A DNA stretch of 64,000 nt from Geomonas anaerohicana (lineage in GTDB: Bacteria > Desulfobacterota > Desulfuromonadia > Geobacterales > Geobacteraceae), in the NCBI RefSeq assembly GCF_016458305.1, contig NZ_JAEMHL010000004.1, positions 186,001 through 250,000 of the forward strand, given 5' to 3'. The notes beneath the pieces are model-generated. The model had not been told where the DNA came from. It saw only the letters and a list, made by a program, of their open reading frames with translations, and ran no database searches. Both the position numbers and the translations under genes were made by a program. This document shows, piece after piece, positions 1 to 9,278 of the stretch (positions are counted from its first letter, which is position 1; each line of letters begins with the position of its first letter).

Positions 1-1841
<1,841 letters not shown>

Positions 1842-1897
1842 AGAGAAAACAGGTCTTGGTCAACCTGTGGTTCGTGTACCAGGTGCTGCCAAAAGCA

Positions 1898-1989
1898 TTA
1901 ACGCGGAGACGCAGAGCCGCTAAGGCGCAAAGCAGAGGATTATCTCTTGCTTCTCTTCGCGTCCCGGCGCCTTGGCGCCTTTGCGTTAA
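1898..1989. repeat. intergenic inverted repeat, TTAACGC...GCGTTAA family
   Basis: The gap between ricT and holB holds a long imperfect palindrome. It opens with TTAACGC, runs through GGAGACGCAGAG and AAGGCGCAAAG, and ends with GGCGCCTTTGCGTTAA. A related half-element lies at 39089-39134. This type of gacgc/aaggcgc repeat is scattered between genes in many Geobacter-like genomes. Inside an operon it could fold in the mRNA and affect read-through. Confidence 0.6.
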
Positions 1990-1996
1990 GCCTGTC

Positions 1997-2959
1997 CTAC
2001 CGCGTCGCGAGGCGCATGAAGAAGACCTCCAGTGCCAGCCTCGCGTTCACGTTGCGAACGAGCAGGCGGCGCAGTGCCACCAGTTGCTCGATCAATTCCA
2101 TGGTTACCGTCTCCGGGCAGCGCTCCGCCTCACGGGCCACCAGTTGCGCGAGATCCGAGTTGGCCAGCGCGTCCGGCGTGGAGCGGTAGATGAGTACGTC
2201 CCGGAGAAAGGAAAGGAGCAGCTCCAGGAATCCCGGGAGTCCTTCCTTGTCCGCGGCGAGTTCCTCCGCCGCTGAGAACAGGGTGTTGATGTTCTTCAGG
2301 TTCAGCGCCAGCACCCTCTCCAGGAAACTTACCCGGCCTTCCAGGACGCCGTCCCCGGCGATCTCGAAGGCCCGGCTCAGGCTGCCGCCGGAAAGCGTGG
2401 CCGCCACCCGCGCCGCCTCGGCGCCGAATTGGTCTCGCACCAGCCGCTCCTCGATGGTTTCCGCCGGCAGCGGCTGGAATTCGAGGGTCTGGCAGCGGGA
2501 GAGGATGGTCTGCAAAACCGCGGAGCGCTCGGCCGTGATCAGGATCATCAACGCGTTGCCCGGCGGCTCCTCCAGGGTCTTCAAGAGGGCGTTGCCCGAA
2601 GCGAGGTTCAACTTCTCCGCGCCGTCGATGATGCACGCCTTCTTGGGTGCCTCGAAGGGACGGTAAGCGAGTTCCTTCTGCAGCTCCCGGACCTGGTCGA
2701 TCTTGATGAAGGCGCCGTCCGGCTCCAGGATATGCAGGTCCGGGTGCTGTCCGCTGGCGATCTTTCTGCAGGAGGAGCAGACGCCGCAGGCCTCTTCCTT
2801 GCCGCAGAAAACCGCCTGTACCATGGCCAGCGCGGTCTTTTTCTTGCCGCACCCCTCGATGCCGGAGAAGAGGTAGGCATGCGCCACCCGCTCCAGCGCG
2901 ATGGAGCGCTTCAGGACGGCGATGGCCCGATCCTGCCCGATGACGTCGGAAAAGGGCAT
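1997..2959 (-). CDS. holB: DNA polymerase III delta-prime subunit
   Basis: A clamp-loader subunit that helps load the beta clamp on DNA. The 320-residue protein has the AAA+ layout: a Walker A-like loop GIEGCGKKKT at residues 33-42, a four-cysteine zinc module (Cys52, 58, 61, 64), and the sensor region with a LLKTLEEPPGNA block. The length fits HolB. It directly follows tmk, with the tmk stop abutting the holB ATG, which is the usual tmk-holB pairing. Confidence 0.95.
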   Translation of the reverse strand: MPFSDVIGQDRAIAVLKRSIALERVAHAYLFSGIEGCGKKKTALAMVQAVFCGKEEACGVCSSCRKIASGQHPDLHILEPDGAFIKIDQVRELQKELAYRPFEAPKKACIIDGAEKLNLASGNALLKTLEEPPGNALMILITAERSAVLQTILSRCQTLEFQPLPAETIEERLVRDQFGAEAARVAATLSGGSLSRAFEIAGDGVLEGRVSFLERVLALNLKNINTLFSAAEELAADKEGLPGFLELLLSFLRDVLIYRSTPDALANSDLAQLVAREAERCPETVTMELIEQLVALRRLLVRNVNARLALEVFFMRLATR

Positions 2960-3607
2960 CTAGCGGCCACCCTGCGGCAGCCGGCCGCTCAAGGCCGCCG
3001 TTACCAGCACCTCGGTGCGGGCTACGTCGCCTGAGCCGTCCACGACCACGAAACGCTCCGGGAAGGCCCGGGCCAGGGACAGGTACCCCTCGCGTACCCG
3101 CTCGTGGAAACGTACCGATTCCAGCTCGAAGCGCTCTTCGCGGGCGCCGCTGGTCGCCTCGATACGGGACAGCGCACGGGACAGGCCGACCTGGACCGGA
3201 CAGTCGATGAGTACGGTGAGGTCCGGCTGCACTCCGCCGGTAGCTAACGCGTTCAGCTGGCGAATCACGTCGAGGTCGAGTTCCCTGCCGTGCCCCTGGT
3301 AGGCGACGGTGGCGTCGGTGAACCTGTCGCAGAGCACCGTCTCGCCGCGCTCGAGTGCCGGGACGATCACCTCCTGAACATGCTGGGCACGTGCCGCCGC
3401 GTAGAGCAGCAACTCGGCGAGCGGCGTGATGGCGCTATTGCCGGCGTCGAGCAGGATGGCGCGCATCTGGTCCGCGATGGGGCATCCCCCCGGTTCGCGG
3501 GTGGCGATCACCTTCTCTCCGTCGGTCTCCAGGCGCTCCTTGAGGAGCCTCAACTGGGTCGTTTTACCGCACCCTTCCACGCCTTCAAATGTAATGAAAA
3601 AGCCCAT
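2960..3607 (-). CDS. tmk: thymidylate kinase
   Basis: Phosphorylates dTMP to dTDP for DNA synthesis. The 215-residue protein has a P-loop GVEGCGKTT at residues 9-17, the TREPGG motif and the DRFTDATVAYQGHGR block that binds dTMP. Length is normal for bacterial Tmk. It is the first gene of the leftward operon; a CGGAG ribosome-binding site lies just before the ATG, and a strong promoter lies about 35 bases upstream. Confidence 0.96.
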   Translation of the reverse strand: MGFFITFEGVEGCGKTTQLRLLKERLETDGEKVIATREPGGCPIADQMRAILLDAGNSAITPLAELLLYAAARAQHVQEVIVPALERGETVLCDRFTDATVAYQGHGRELDLDVIRQLNALATGGVQPDLTVLIDCPVQVGLSRALSRIEATSGAREERFELESVRFHERVREGYLSLARAFPERFVVVDGSGDVARTEVLVTAALSGRLPQGGR

Positions 3608-3642
3608 GTCTCCGGTCTCATGATCCTCTATAAAATCACTGA

Positions 3643-3671
3643 ATTATATGGGAGGGGTAATTATTATGCAA
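3643..3671 (-). promoter_or_regulatory. sigma-70 promoter of tmk-holB-ricT-metG
   Basis: On the minus strand the sequence reads TTGCAT, a 17-base spacer, then a perfect TATAAT. The -10 box ends 35 bases before the tmk ATG, giving a short leader of roughly 25-30 bases. Confidence 0.75.
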
Positions 3672-3790
3672 GATTTAAATGCCCCCGTGGAAGCCTGTGG
3701 CACAAGGGTTGGCCGCCACTGGCGCCGGTTTGCGGGCCGCCGCCGGAGCAGCTCCCTCGTGCTGCCCCGTAGCTGCCGCGGAGAACCCTA

Positions 3791-3819
3791 TTGCCATGCC
3801 GTCACCCTTTGTCTATATT
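3791..3819 (+). promoter_or_regulatory. sigma-70 promoter of rnc
   Basis: TTGCCA, a 17-base spacer and TATATT. It lies 35 bases before the rnc ATG and points away from the tmk promoter. Confidence 0.6.
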
Positions 3820-3853
3820 TGGCTCAAATTAAGGACAGGTACGGGCATTCATC

Positions 3854-4552
3854 ATGAACGAAAAGCTGGACGACACCCTGGCCGGGATCGAGGCGCGCAT
3901 CAAGTACCGGTTCGCCAACCCCGAGTTGCTGCAAGAGGCGCTGACCCATCGCACCTACGTCAACGAGGCTGGGGGGAAGGACAATCAGCGGCTGGAGTTC
4001 TTCGGGGACGCGGTGCTCGATTTCCTGCTCTCCGACCTTTTGCTGCGACGCTTCCCGGAGAGCCGGGAGGGGGAGCTGACCAAGATGCGGGCGGCGCTGG
4101 TGGACGAGGTGAGTCTGGGGCGCATCGCTGCCGATCTCGATCTGGGGGCGTCCCTGCGCCTTGGGCGCGGCGAGGAGAAAGGGGGAGGGCGGCACAAGCG
4201 CTCCCTGCTGGCCGATGCCTTCGAGGCCCTGCTCGCGGCACTCTACCTCGACGGCGGCATCGAGGCGGCGCGTCGCGTGGTGCACAAGTTGTTCGAACCC
4301 CTGCTGGATTCCCCGGACATGCTCTGCGGACGGGATGCCAAAACCGAGTTGCAGGAACAGGCCAGAACCCTGCGCCGGGAGCTGCCGCGCTACCAGTTGA
4401 AAGAAGCCTCCGGCCCCGACCATGACCGCCGTTTCACCGTCGAGGTGTACCTGGGCGAGGACCTGATGGGGGAAGGGGTGGGCAGGACCAAGAAGGAAGC
4501 CGAACAGGACGCCGCCCGCGCCGCTACCCTCCTCCTCAAGGGGGCACGTTGA
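3854..4552 (+). CDS. rnc: ribonuclease III
   Basis: Double-strand-specific endoribonuclease that processes rRNA precursors and structured mRNAs. The 232-residue protein carries the RNase III signature RLEFFGDAV at residues 46-54, the second acidic set near LLADAFEALLAALYLDGG, and a C-terminal double-stranded RNA-binding domain from about residue 157. Length matches the family. It starts the rnc - radical SAM - era group; its stop overlaps the TTG start of the next gene. Confidence 0.97.
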   Translation: MNEKLDDTLAGIEARIKYRFANPELLQEALTHRTYVNEAGGKDNQRLEFFGDAVLDFLLSDLLLRRFPESREGELTKMRAALVDEVSLGRIAADLDLGASLRLGRGEEKGGGRHKRSLLADAFEALLAALYLDGGIEAARRVVHKLFEPLLDSPDMLCGRDAKTELQEQARTLRRELPRYQLKEASGPDHDRRFTVEVYLGEDLMGEGVGRTKKEAEQDAARAATLLLKGAR

Positions 4553-5601
4553 GACCGCTGCTGGTCCCCTTTTTCATCTCTCACCAGGGGTGCCCGCACC
4601 GCTGCGTCTTCTGCGACCAGGAACGTGTCGCCGGCGCCGCAGGGAGCCTGCCCACCGCGGCGCAACTGCTGCGCCGCATCGAGGAGTACCGCCTGGGCGC
4701 TCCGGCACGTAGGCTTGAAGTAGCCTTTTACGGCGGCACCTTCACCGCCTTGCCCCGCGTTGACCAGGAACGTCTGCTCCTCCCCCTGCAGCCGCTTTTG
4801 CGTGCCGGCATCCTGCAGTCGGTGCGGCTCTCCACGCGTCCCGATGCCGTCGACCCTGACACTGCGTGTTTCCTGAAGCAGCACGGCGTCAGCACCGTCG
4901 AACTCGGTGTGCAGTCGCTGCACGCCGAGGTGCTCGAGTTGTCCGGCCGCGGCCACGGCGCGGACGAGGTGGAACGGTCGGTGGCGACCCTCAAGGAGGC
5001 CGGCATCGCGGTTGGCATCCAGCTCATGCCGGGACTGCCCGGCGATACGCCGCAGCGCTCGCTGGACTCGCTGCAACGGGCCCTCGACCTGGCCCCTGCC
5101 TTTCTGCGTATCTACCCCACCCTGGTCATCGACGGGACCGAACTGGCGCGGCGCTACCGCGACGGAAGCTACCAGCCCCTTTCCCTTAGCGAGGCGGTGA
5201 CCCTGTGCAAGGAGATGCTGGCGGTTGCCGGGCAGGCGGGCATCCCCGTGATCCGCTTCGGGTTGCAGCCAACCTCTGAGCTCGACTCCCCGGGAGTGGT
5301 GCTGGCTGGCCCCTACCACCCCGCTTTCGGCCAGCTTGTCGAGTCCGAACTCTGCTTCGACCGCATGTGCGCGCTGCTCGCCGATGTCCCGGCCGGAAAG
5401 GCGGTCACCTTCGGTGCCCCGGCGGGTCGTGTCTCTGACCTCGTGGGGCAGAGAAGATCGAACCTGCTGCGGCTGGCCACCCGCTACGGCGTAACGGCAA
5501 CCGTCCGCGAGGACGCCGCGCTCCCCGCCGATGTCATCTCCCTGCAGTGGGACGGGCCCACTCTGCGTGCCCGCCTGTTCGAGTCGTATCCCCACCACTA
5601 G
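4549..5601 (+). CDS. radical SAM protein (Elp3-like core)
   Basis: A 350-residue protein with the radical SAM [4Fe-4S] motif CPHRCVFC (Cys15, 19, 22) right at the N-terminus, followed by VAFYGGTF, the usual SAM-binding segment, and an Elp3/coproporphyrinogen-oxidase-like barrel (GVQSLHAEVL, GIQLMPGLPGDT). The substrate is not known. The start is a TTG whose last two bases are the first two of the rnc TGA stop, so translation is probably coupled to rnc. The same placement between rnc and era is seen in other Geobacter-type genomes, which hints at a role linked to RNA or ribosome maturation, but this is inference. Confidence 0.85.
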   Translation: MRPLLVPFFISHQGCPHRCVFCDQERVAGAAGSLPTAAQLLRRIEEYRLGAPARRLEVAFYGGTFTALPRVDQERLLLPLQPLLRAGILQSVRLSTRPDAVDPDTACFLKQHGVSTVELGVQSLHAEVLELSGRGHGADEVERSVATLKEAGIAVGIQLMPGLPGDTPQRSLDSLQRALDLAPAFLRIYPTLVIDGTELARRYRDGSYQPLSLSEAVTLCKEMLAVAGQAGIPVIRFGLQPTSELDSPGVVLAGPYHPAFGQLVESELCFDRMCALLADVPAGKAVTFGAPAGRVSDLVGQRRSNLLRLATRYGVTATVREDAALPADVISLQWDGPTLRARLFESYPHH

Positions 5602-5741
5602 GCAGAACGCCGGTTCGAGGTATACTGTGTCGGTGCGCCTTACACCGGTGCGGATGCAAAGAACGCTTTCCTTGCTGTATCAATTCCCGTATGTTGTAGA
5701 GCTTCCATTACCGCAGCCAGAGCCAGGAGGGCATTAACAAG

Positions 5742-6638
5742 ATGTCTCAAAAGATATTCCGTTCCGGTTTCGTCTCCATCGTGGGGCGGCCGAACGTAGG
5801 TAAATCCACGCTGTTGAACCGCATCCTGGGTGAGAAGCTGATGATCACCTCGGACAAGCCGCAGACCACCCGCAACCAGATCAAGGGGATCCACAACGTG
5901 CCGGACGGACAGATCGTCTTCCTGGACACCCCGGGGATCCATCGGGCCAAGACCCGCCTGAACAAGTTCATGGTCGAGGAGGCGCTCTCCTCGGTGCAGG
6001 GCGTGGACCTGATCCTGTTCCTGGTGGACGGCGCCTTCGATCCAGAGAAAGAGGCGGGCATGATCAAGGAAGTCCTCTCCGGCGTCGAGGCACCCGTCAT
6101 CCTGGTGCTGAACAAGATCGACCTCATTCCCAAGGGGGATCTCCTCGGTCGCATGGCGGCCTACGGGGAAAACTATCCCTTCAAGGAGATCATCCCGGTG
6201 TCGGCCGCTTCCGGCGATGGCGTCGAGCAACTGGTGCAACTGGTGCACGGGCTGCTGCCCGAAGGTCCCTGCTACTTCCCGGACGACATCCTGACCGACG
6301 TGCCGGAGCGCTTCATCGTGGCCGAGATCATCCGCGAGAAGATCTTCCGGCTGACCCGCGACGAGGTCCCCTATTCGACGGCGGTGGTGGTGGACAGCTT
6401 CAAGGAGCGGGAGACCGGCGTGGTGGCGATCCAGGCCACCATCAACGTCGAGCGCGACTCCCAGAAAGGGATCATCATCGGCCGCAAGGGCGAGATGCTC
6501 AAGAAGATCGGCTCCCAGGCACGCCAGGAGATCGAGCGGCTGTTGGATACCAAGGTTTTCCTGGAACTGTTTGTGCGGGTGAGCGGTGAGTGGAGCGACA
6601 ACAGCCGCATGCTCAAGGAGTTCGGCTACGACTCGTGA
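5742..6638 (+). CDS. era: GTPase Era
   Basis: Ribosome-assembly GTPase that binds the 3' end of 16S rRNA in the 30S subunit. The 298-residue protein has the G1 loop GRPNVGKST at residues 15-23, G3 DTPG, G4 NKID, and a C-terminal KH domain with the [10 protein letters not shown] loop. Length is typical. An AGCCAGGAGG stretch lies about 12 bases before the ATG. A short GC hairpin (GGGAGG/CCTCCC) follows the stop but lacks a T-run. Confidence 0.97.
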   Translation: MSQKIFRSGFVSIVGRPNVGKSTLLNRILGEKLMITSDKPQTTRNQIKGIHNVPDGQIVFLDTPGIHRAKTRLNKFMVEEALSSVQGVDLILFLVDGAFDPEKEAGMIKEVLSGVEAPVILVLNKIDLIPKGDLLGRMAAYGENYPFKEIIPVSAASGDGVEQLVQLVHGLLPEGPCYFPDDILTDVPERFIVAEIIREKIFRLTRDEVPYSTAVVVDSFKERETGVVAIQATINVERDSQKGIIIGRKGEMLKKIGSQARQEIERLLDTKVFLELFVRVSGEWSDNSRMLKEFGYDS

Positions 6639-6829
6639 TGGGAGGGTAACGCCTCCCGGCACTCCTCATGAGTAATTGCTTGCACTGGATAAGTTTGTTT
6701 GATAGTATAACATTGTTTTTTATTTTCTGATCACGGGATCCAACGGCGGTTTCATTTCTCTCGTCATTCCTGCGGGTTTTTCGTAGACAGGTGTTTTAAA
6801 AAATCACGTATACATTAACATAGTTTTTT

Positions 6830-6858
6830 TTGACATAAGTCATGTCGGATAGTAAGGT
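6830..6858 (+). promoter_or_regulatory. putative sigma-70 promoter of the imcH-like gene
   Basis: A perfect TTGACA -35 box, 17-base spacer and a weak -10 box TAAGGT. The same TAAGGT hexamer is at the right place before the cold-shock gene. It stands about 50 bases before the ATG in an AT-rich stretch that contrasts with the coding DNA. Confidence 0.5.
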
Positions 6859-6908
6859 TCTGCCCTATTTTCCTGTAACCATACGTAAACACGCAAGGAG
6901 ACGACACT

Positions 6909-8435
6909 ATGGCATTAAGAAAGTATGCCGGCTACGCCTGGAACCTGATCAGTCTGGTCGGCATGATCCTGGCCGTCACCGCGACGGGCCTGATCATCGG
7001 CTTCCTCTCGTACGAGGGGATCACCGGCGTCGAGAAGCCCTATCTCGGCCTGATGACCTACTTCCTCTTCCCCGGCATGCTCATCGTGGGCCTCATTCTG
7101 GTCCCGCTGGGCGCCTACATCGTACGGGAAAAGAGGCGCAGGCATCCCGACGAGGAAATCCCGCCGTTTCCGCGGGTGGACTTCAACGACGCGCACAAGC
7201 GCCATCTGTTCCTCTTCTTCGTCATCGCCAGCATCGGCTTCGTGCTCGTTGTCTCCGTCGCGTCCCTGAAAGGATACGAATTCACTGAGTCGACCACGTT
7301 CTGCGGCGAGCTCTGCCACGTGGTCATGGAGCCCGAGCACGTGGCCTGGGCCAACTCTCCTCACGCCAAGGTGAAGTGCGTCGAGTGCCACGTCGGCCCC
7401 GGCGCCGCCTGGTACGTCAAAGCCAAGATCTCCGGTATGAGGCAGCTCTACGCGGTAGCGTTCCACACCTACCCGGAGACCATCGAAACCCCGATCGACA
7501 ACCTCCGTCCGGCGCGCGATACCTGTGAGCACTGCCACTGGCCCGAGAAGTTCTATGCCGGGCGCCAGAAAGTGTTCTACCACTACGCTCCCAACGAGGA
7601 GAACACCCCGCGCGAGATCAATATGCTGATCAACATCGGCGGGACTCCGAAGAGCGAGCACCACAGGGGCATCCACTGGCACATCGGCCAGGAGGTCTCC
7701 TACATCGCCCTGGACAGACAGCGCTCCAGCATCCCGTACATCGCGGTTAAGGAGAAGGACGGCACCGTCACCGAGTACATGGATACCGAGAAGCCGCTCA
7801 GCAAGGAGGACGTGGCCAAGGCCCAAAAGCGTGTCATGGACTGCCTCGATTGCCACAACCGTCCGGCACACGTCTACCGTTCTCCGGGCGTGGAGATGGA
7901 CGAGGCCTTCGCTTCCAAGCGCATCGATCTCGGCCTGCCGTACCTGAAGAAGACCGCCGTTGAGGTCCTGACCAGGCCGTACAAGAACAAGGAAGAGGCC
8001 AAGGCGACCATCGCCAAGGAACTTTCCGAGTACTACAACAAGAACTACCCGCAGGTAGCCAAGGCCAAGGCGAAGGAACTCGCCCACGCCGTTACCGTGG
8101 TGCAGGACATCTACAACAGGAACTTCTTCCCGGCGATGAAGATCACCTGGAACACCTATCCGAACCACATCGGGCACTTCTACACCCCGGGGTGCTTCCG
8201 CTGCCACGACGGCAAGCATAAGACCGCGGCGGGCAAGGTGATCTCCAAGGATTGCAACATGTGCCACACCGTGCTGGGGCAGAAGCAGGAGAACATCCCG
8301 GCGACCAGCGCACCGGTGAAACAGTTCGTCCACCCGGTCGACATCGGCGACGAGCTTTACAAGGCGAACTGCAGCGACTGCCATGCGGCAGGCGGCCAGG
8401 ACGTCCCCGGCGGCGAGAAGCACGCCAAGAAGTAA
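6909..8435 (+). CDS. imcH: inner-membrane NapC/NirT-type multihaem cytochrome, ImcH-like
   Basis: Probably moves electrons from menaquinol to periplasmic cytochromes. The 508-residue protein has three predicted membrane helices (about residues 11-33, 47-72, 99-120) and then a periplasmic part with seven haem motifs. The first is CGELCH at 132-137, a CX3CH spacing; the other six are plain CXXCH (CVECH, CEHCH, CLDCH, CFRCH, CNMCH, CSDCH). Three helices, seven haems and about 510 residues match ImcH of Geobacter, the cytochrome needed for high-potential electron acceptors. AAGGAG lies 8 bases before the ATG. It stands alone between its own promoter and a strong terminator. The family is sure; the ImcH orthology is likely. 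Confidence 0.8.
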   Translation: MALRKYAGYAWNLISLVGMILAVTATGLIIGFLSYEGITGVEKPYLGLMTYFLFPGMLIVGLILVPLGAYIVREKRRRHPDEEIPPFPRVDFNDAHKRHLFLFFVIASIGFVLVVSVASLKGYEFTESTTFCGELCHVVMEPEHVAWANSPHAKVKCVECHVGPGAAWYVKAKISGMRQLYAVAFHTYPETIETPIDNLRPARDTCEHCHWPEKFYAGRQKVFYHYAPNEENTPREINMLINIGGTPKSEHHRGIHWHIGQEVSYIALDRQRSSIPYIAVKEKDGTVTEYMDTEKPLSKEDVAKAQKRVMDCLDCHNRPAHVYRSPGVEMDEAFASKRIDLGLPYLKKTAVEVLTRPYKNKEEAKATIAKELSEYYNKNYPQVAKAKAKELAHAVTVVQDIYNRNFFPAMKITWNTYPNHIGHFYTPGCFRCHDGKHKTAAGKVISKDCNMCHTVLGQKQENIPATSAPVKQFVHPVDIGDELYKANCSDCHAAGGQDVPGGEKHAKK

Positions 8436-8450
8436 CAGCGGCGACCAAAA

Positions 8451-8479
8451 GCCCCCGGAGCAATCCGGGGGCTTTTTTT
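8451..8479 (+). terminator. rho-independent terminator after imcH-like gene
   Basis: A 9-bp GC-rich stem (GCCCCCGGA/TCCGGGGGC) with a 4-base loop, followed by seven T residues and preceded by AAAA. Confidence 0.9.
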
Positions 8480-8598
8480 ATTCGTGTCGGGCGGTCGCCA
8501 ACCGGCCGGTACGATTCGCTTTTTGCACATTAACGGCGTTGCATCTTCATCTTAACGGTGCTATACCTTTCCCTGTTCAGGCATGGGGGTGACAGTCG

Positions 8599-9276
8599 AT
8601 GTTGATGAAGGCTTCAGAAGTGGCCGCGCTGCTGCACCAGGATGAGAGCACGGTCCTCAAGTGGATCAAGAAGGAAAAACTCCCCGCCACGCTGGTGCAC
8701 GGCACCTACCAGATCAACCGGGTCGATCTGCTGGAGTGGGCCACCGAGCACGGCATCAAGGTGCCACCGGAGCTGTTCGAGGCGGTGCAGGCGGACCTGG
8801 ACCTCCCCTCGCTGGCCCAGGCGCTGGAGGCTGGCGGCATCCACTGCGGCGTGCCCGGGGATGACAAGCTCTCCGTGCTGCGCAACGTGGTGAACCTGCT
8901 CGAACTCCCCCCGCAGGTGGACCCCGAGTTCCTGCTCCAGGTGCTGCTGGCCCGCGAGGCGCTGGGCACCACCGCCGTCGGCGACGGCATCGCCATCCCC
9001 CACGTCCGCAATCCCATCCTGCTGCAGACCAAGCCGAAACCTGCGGTCTCGCTCTGCTTCCTGGAGCACCCCATTGACTTCGGGGCGCTGGACGGGATCC
9101 CGGTGCGCATCCTGTTCCTGATCACCAGCCCCACCGTTAAGGTGCACCTGCACCTCCTGTCCCGGCTCGCCTACGCCCTGCACGACCAGGGATTCCGGGG
9201 CACCCTCAACAACGCCTGTGATCCCGCGGCCGTAATGGATGCCGCCCGACGCTGCGAGCGCGGCAAGAGGAGCTGA
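8599..9276 (+). CDS. helix-turn-helix / PTS EIIA (fructose-nitrogen type) protein
   Basis: A 225-residue two-domain protein. Residues 1-55 look like an excisionase/MerR-type helix-turn-helix (SEVAALLHQDESTVLKWIKK). Residues 85-220 are an EIIA domain of the PtsN type, with the phosphorylatable His135 in IAIPHVRNP. No sugar transporter is nearby, so it is probably a phosphorylation-controlled regulator fed by the nitrogen-type PTS. The next gene, a HyfB-like pump subunit, starts only 2 bases after the stop, so the two are almost certainly co-transcribed. This suggests control of a cation or proton pump, recalling PtsN control of potassium transport in other bacteria; that link is inference. Confidence 0.85.
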   Translation: MLMKASEVAALLHQDESTVLKWIKKEKLPATLVHGTYQINRVDLLEWATEHGIKVPPELFEAVQADLDLPSLAQALEAGGIHCGVPGDDKLSVLRNVVNLLELPPQVDPEFLLQVLLAREALGTTAVGDGIAIPHVRNPILLQTKPKPAVSLCFLEHPIDFGALDGIPVRILFLITSPTVKVHLHLLSRLAYALHDQGFRGTLNNACDPAAVMDAARRCERGKRS

Positions 9277-9278
9277 TC

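Noticed and set aside
3697..3712. TGGCACAAGGGTTGGC before rnc as a sigma-54 promoter
   Set aside because: The -12 GC is GG here, and a good sigma-70 promoter lies nearer to the gene.
3648..3857. 69-residue frame before rnc
   Set aside because: It runs through both promoters, has no ribosome site and no recognisable product.
6639..6660. Terminator after era
   Set aside because: A GGGAGG/CCTCCC hairpin is present but no T-run follows.
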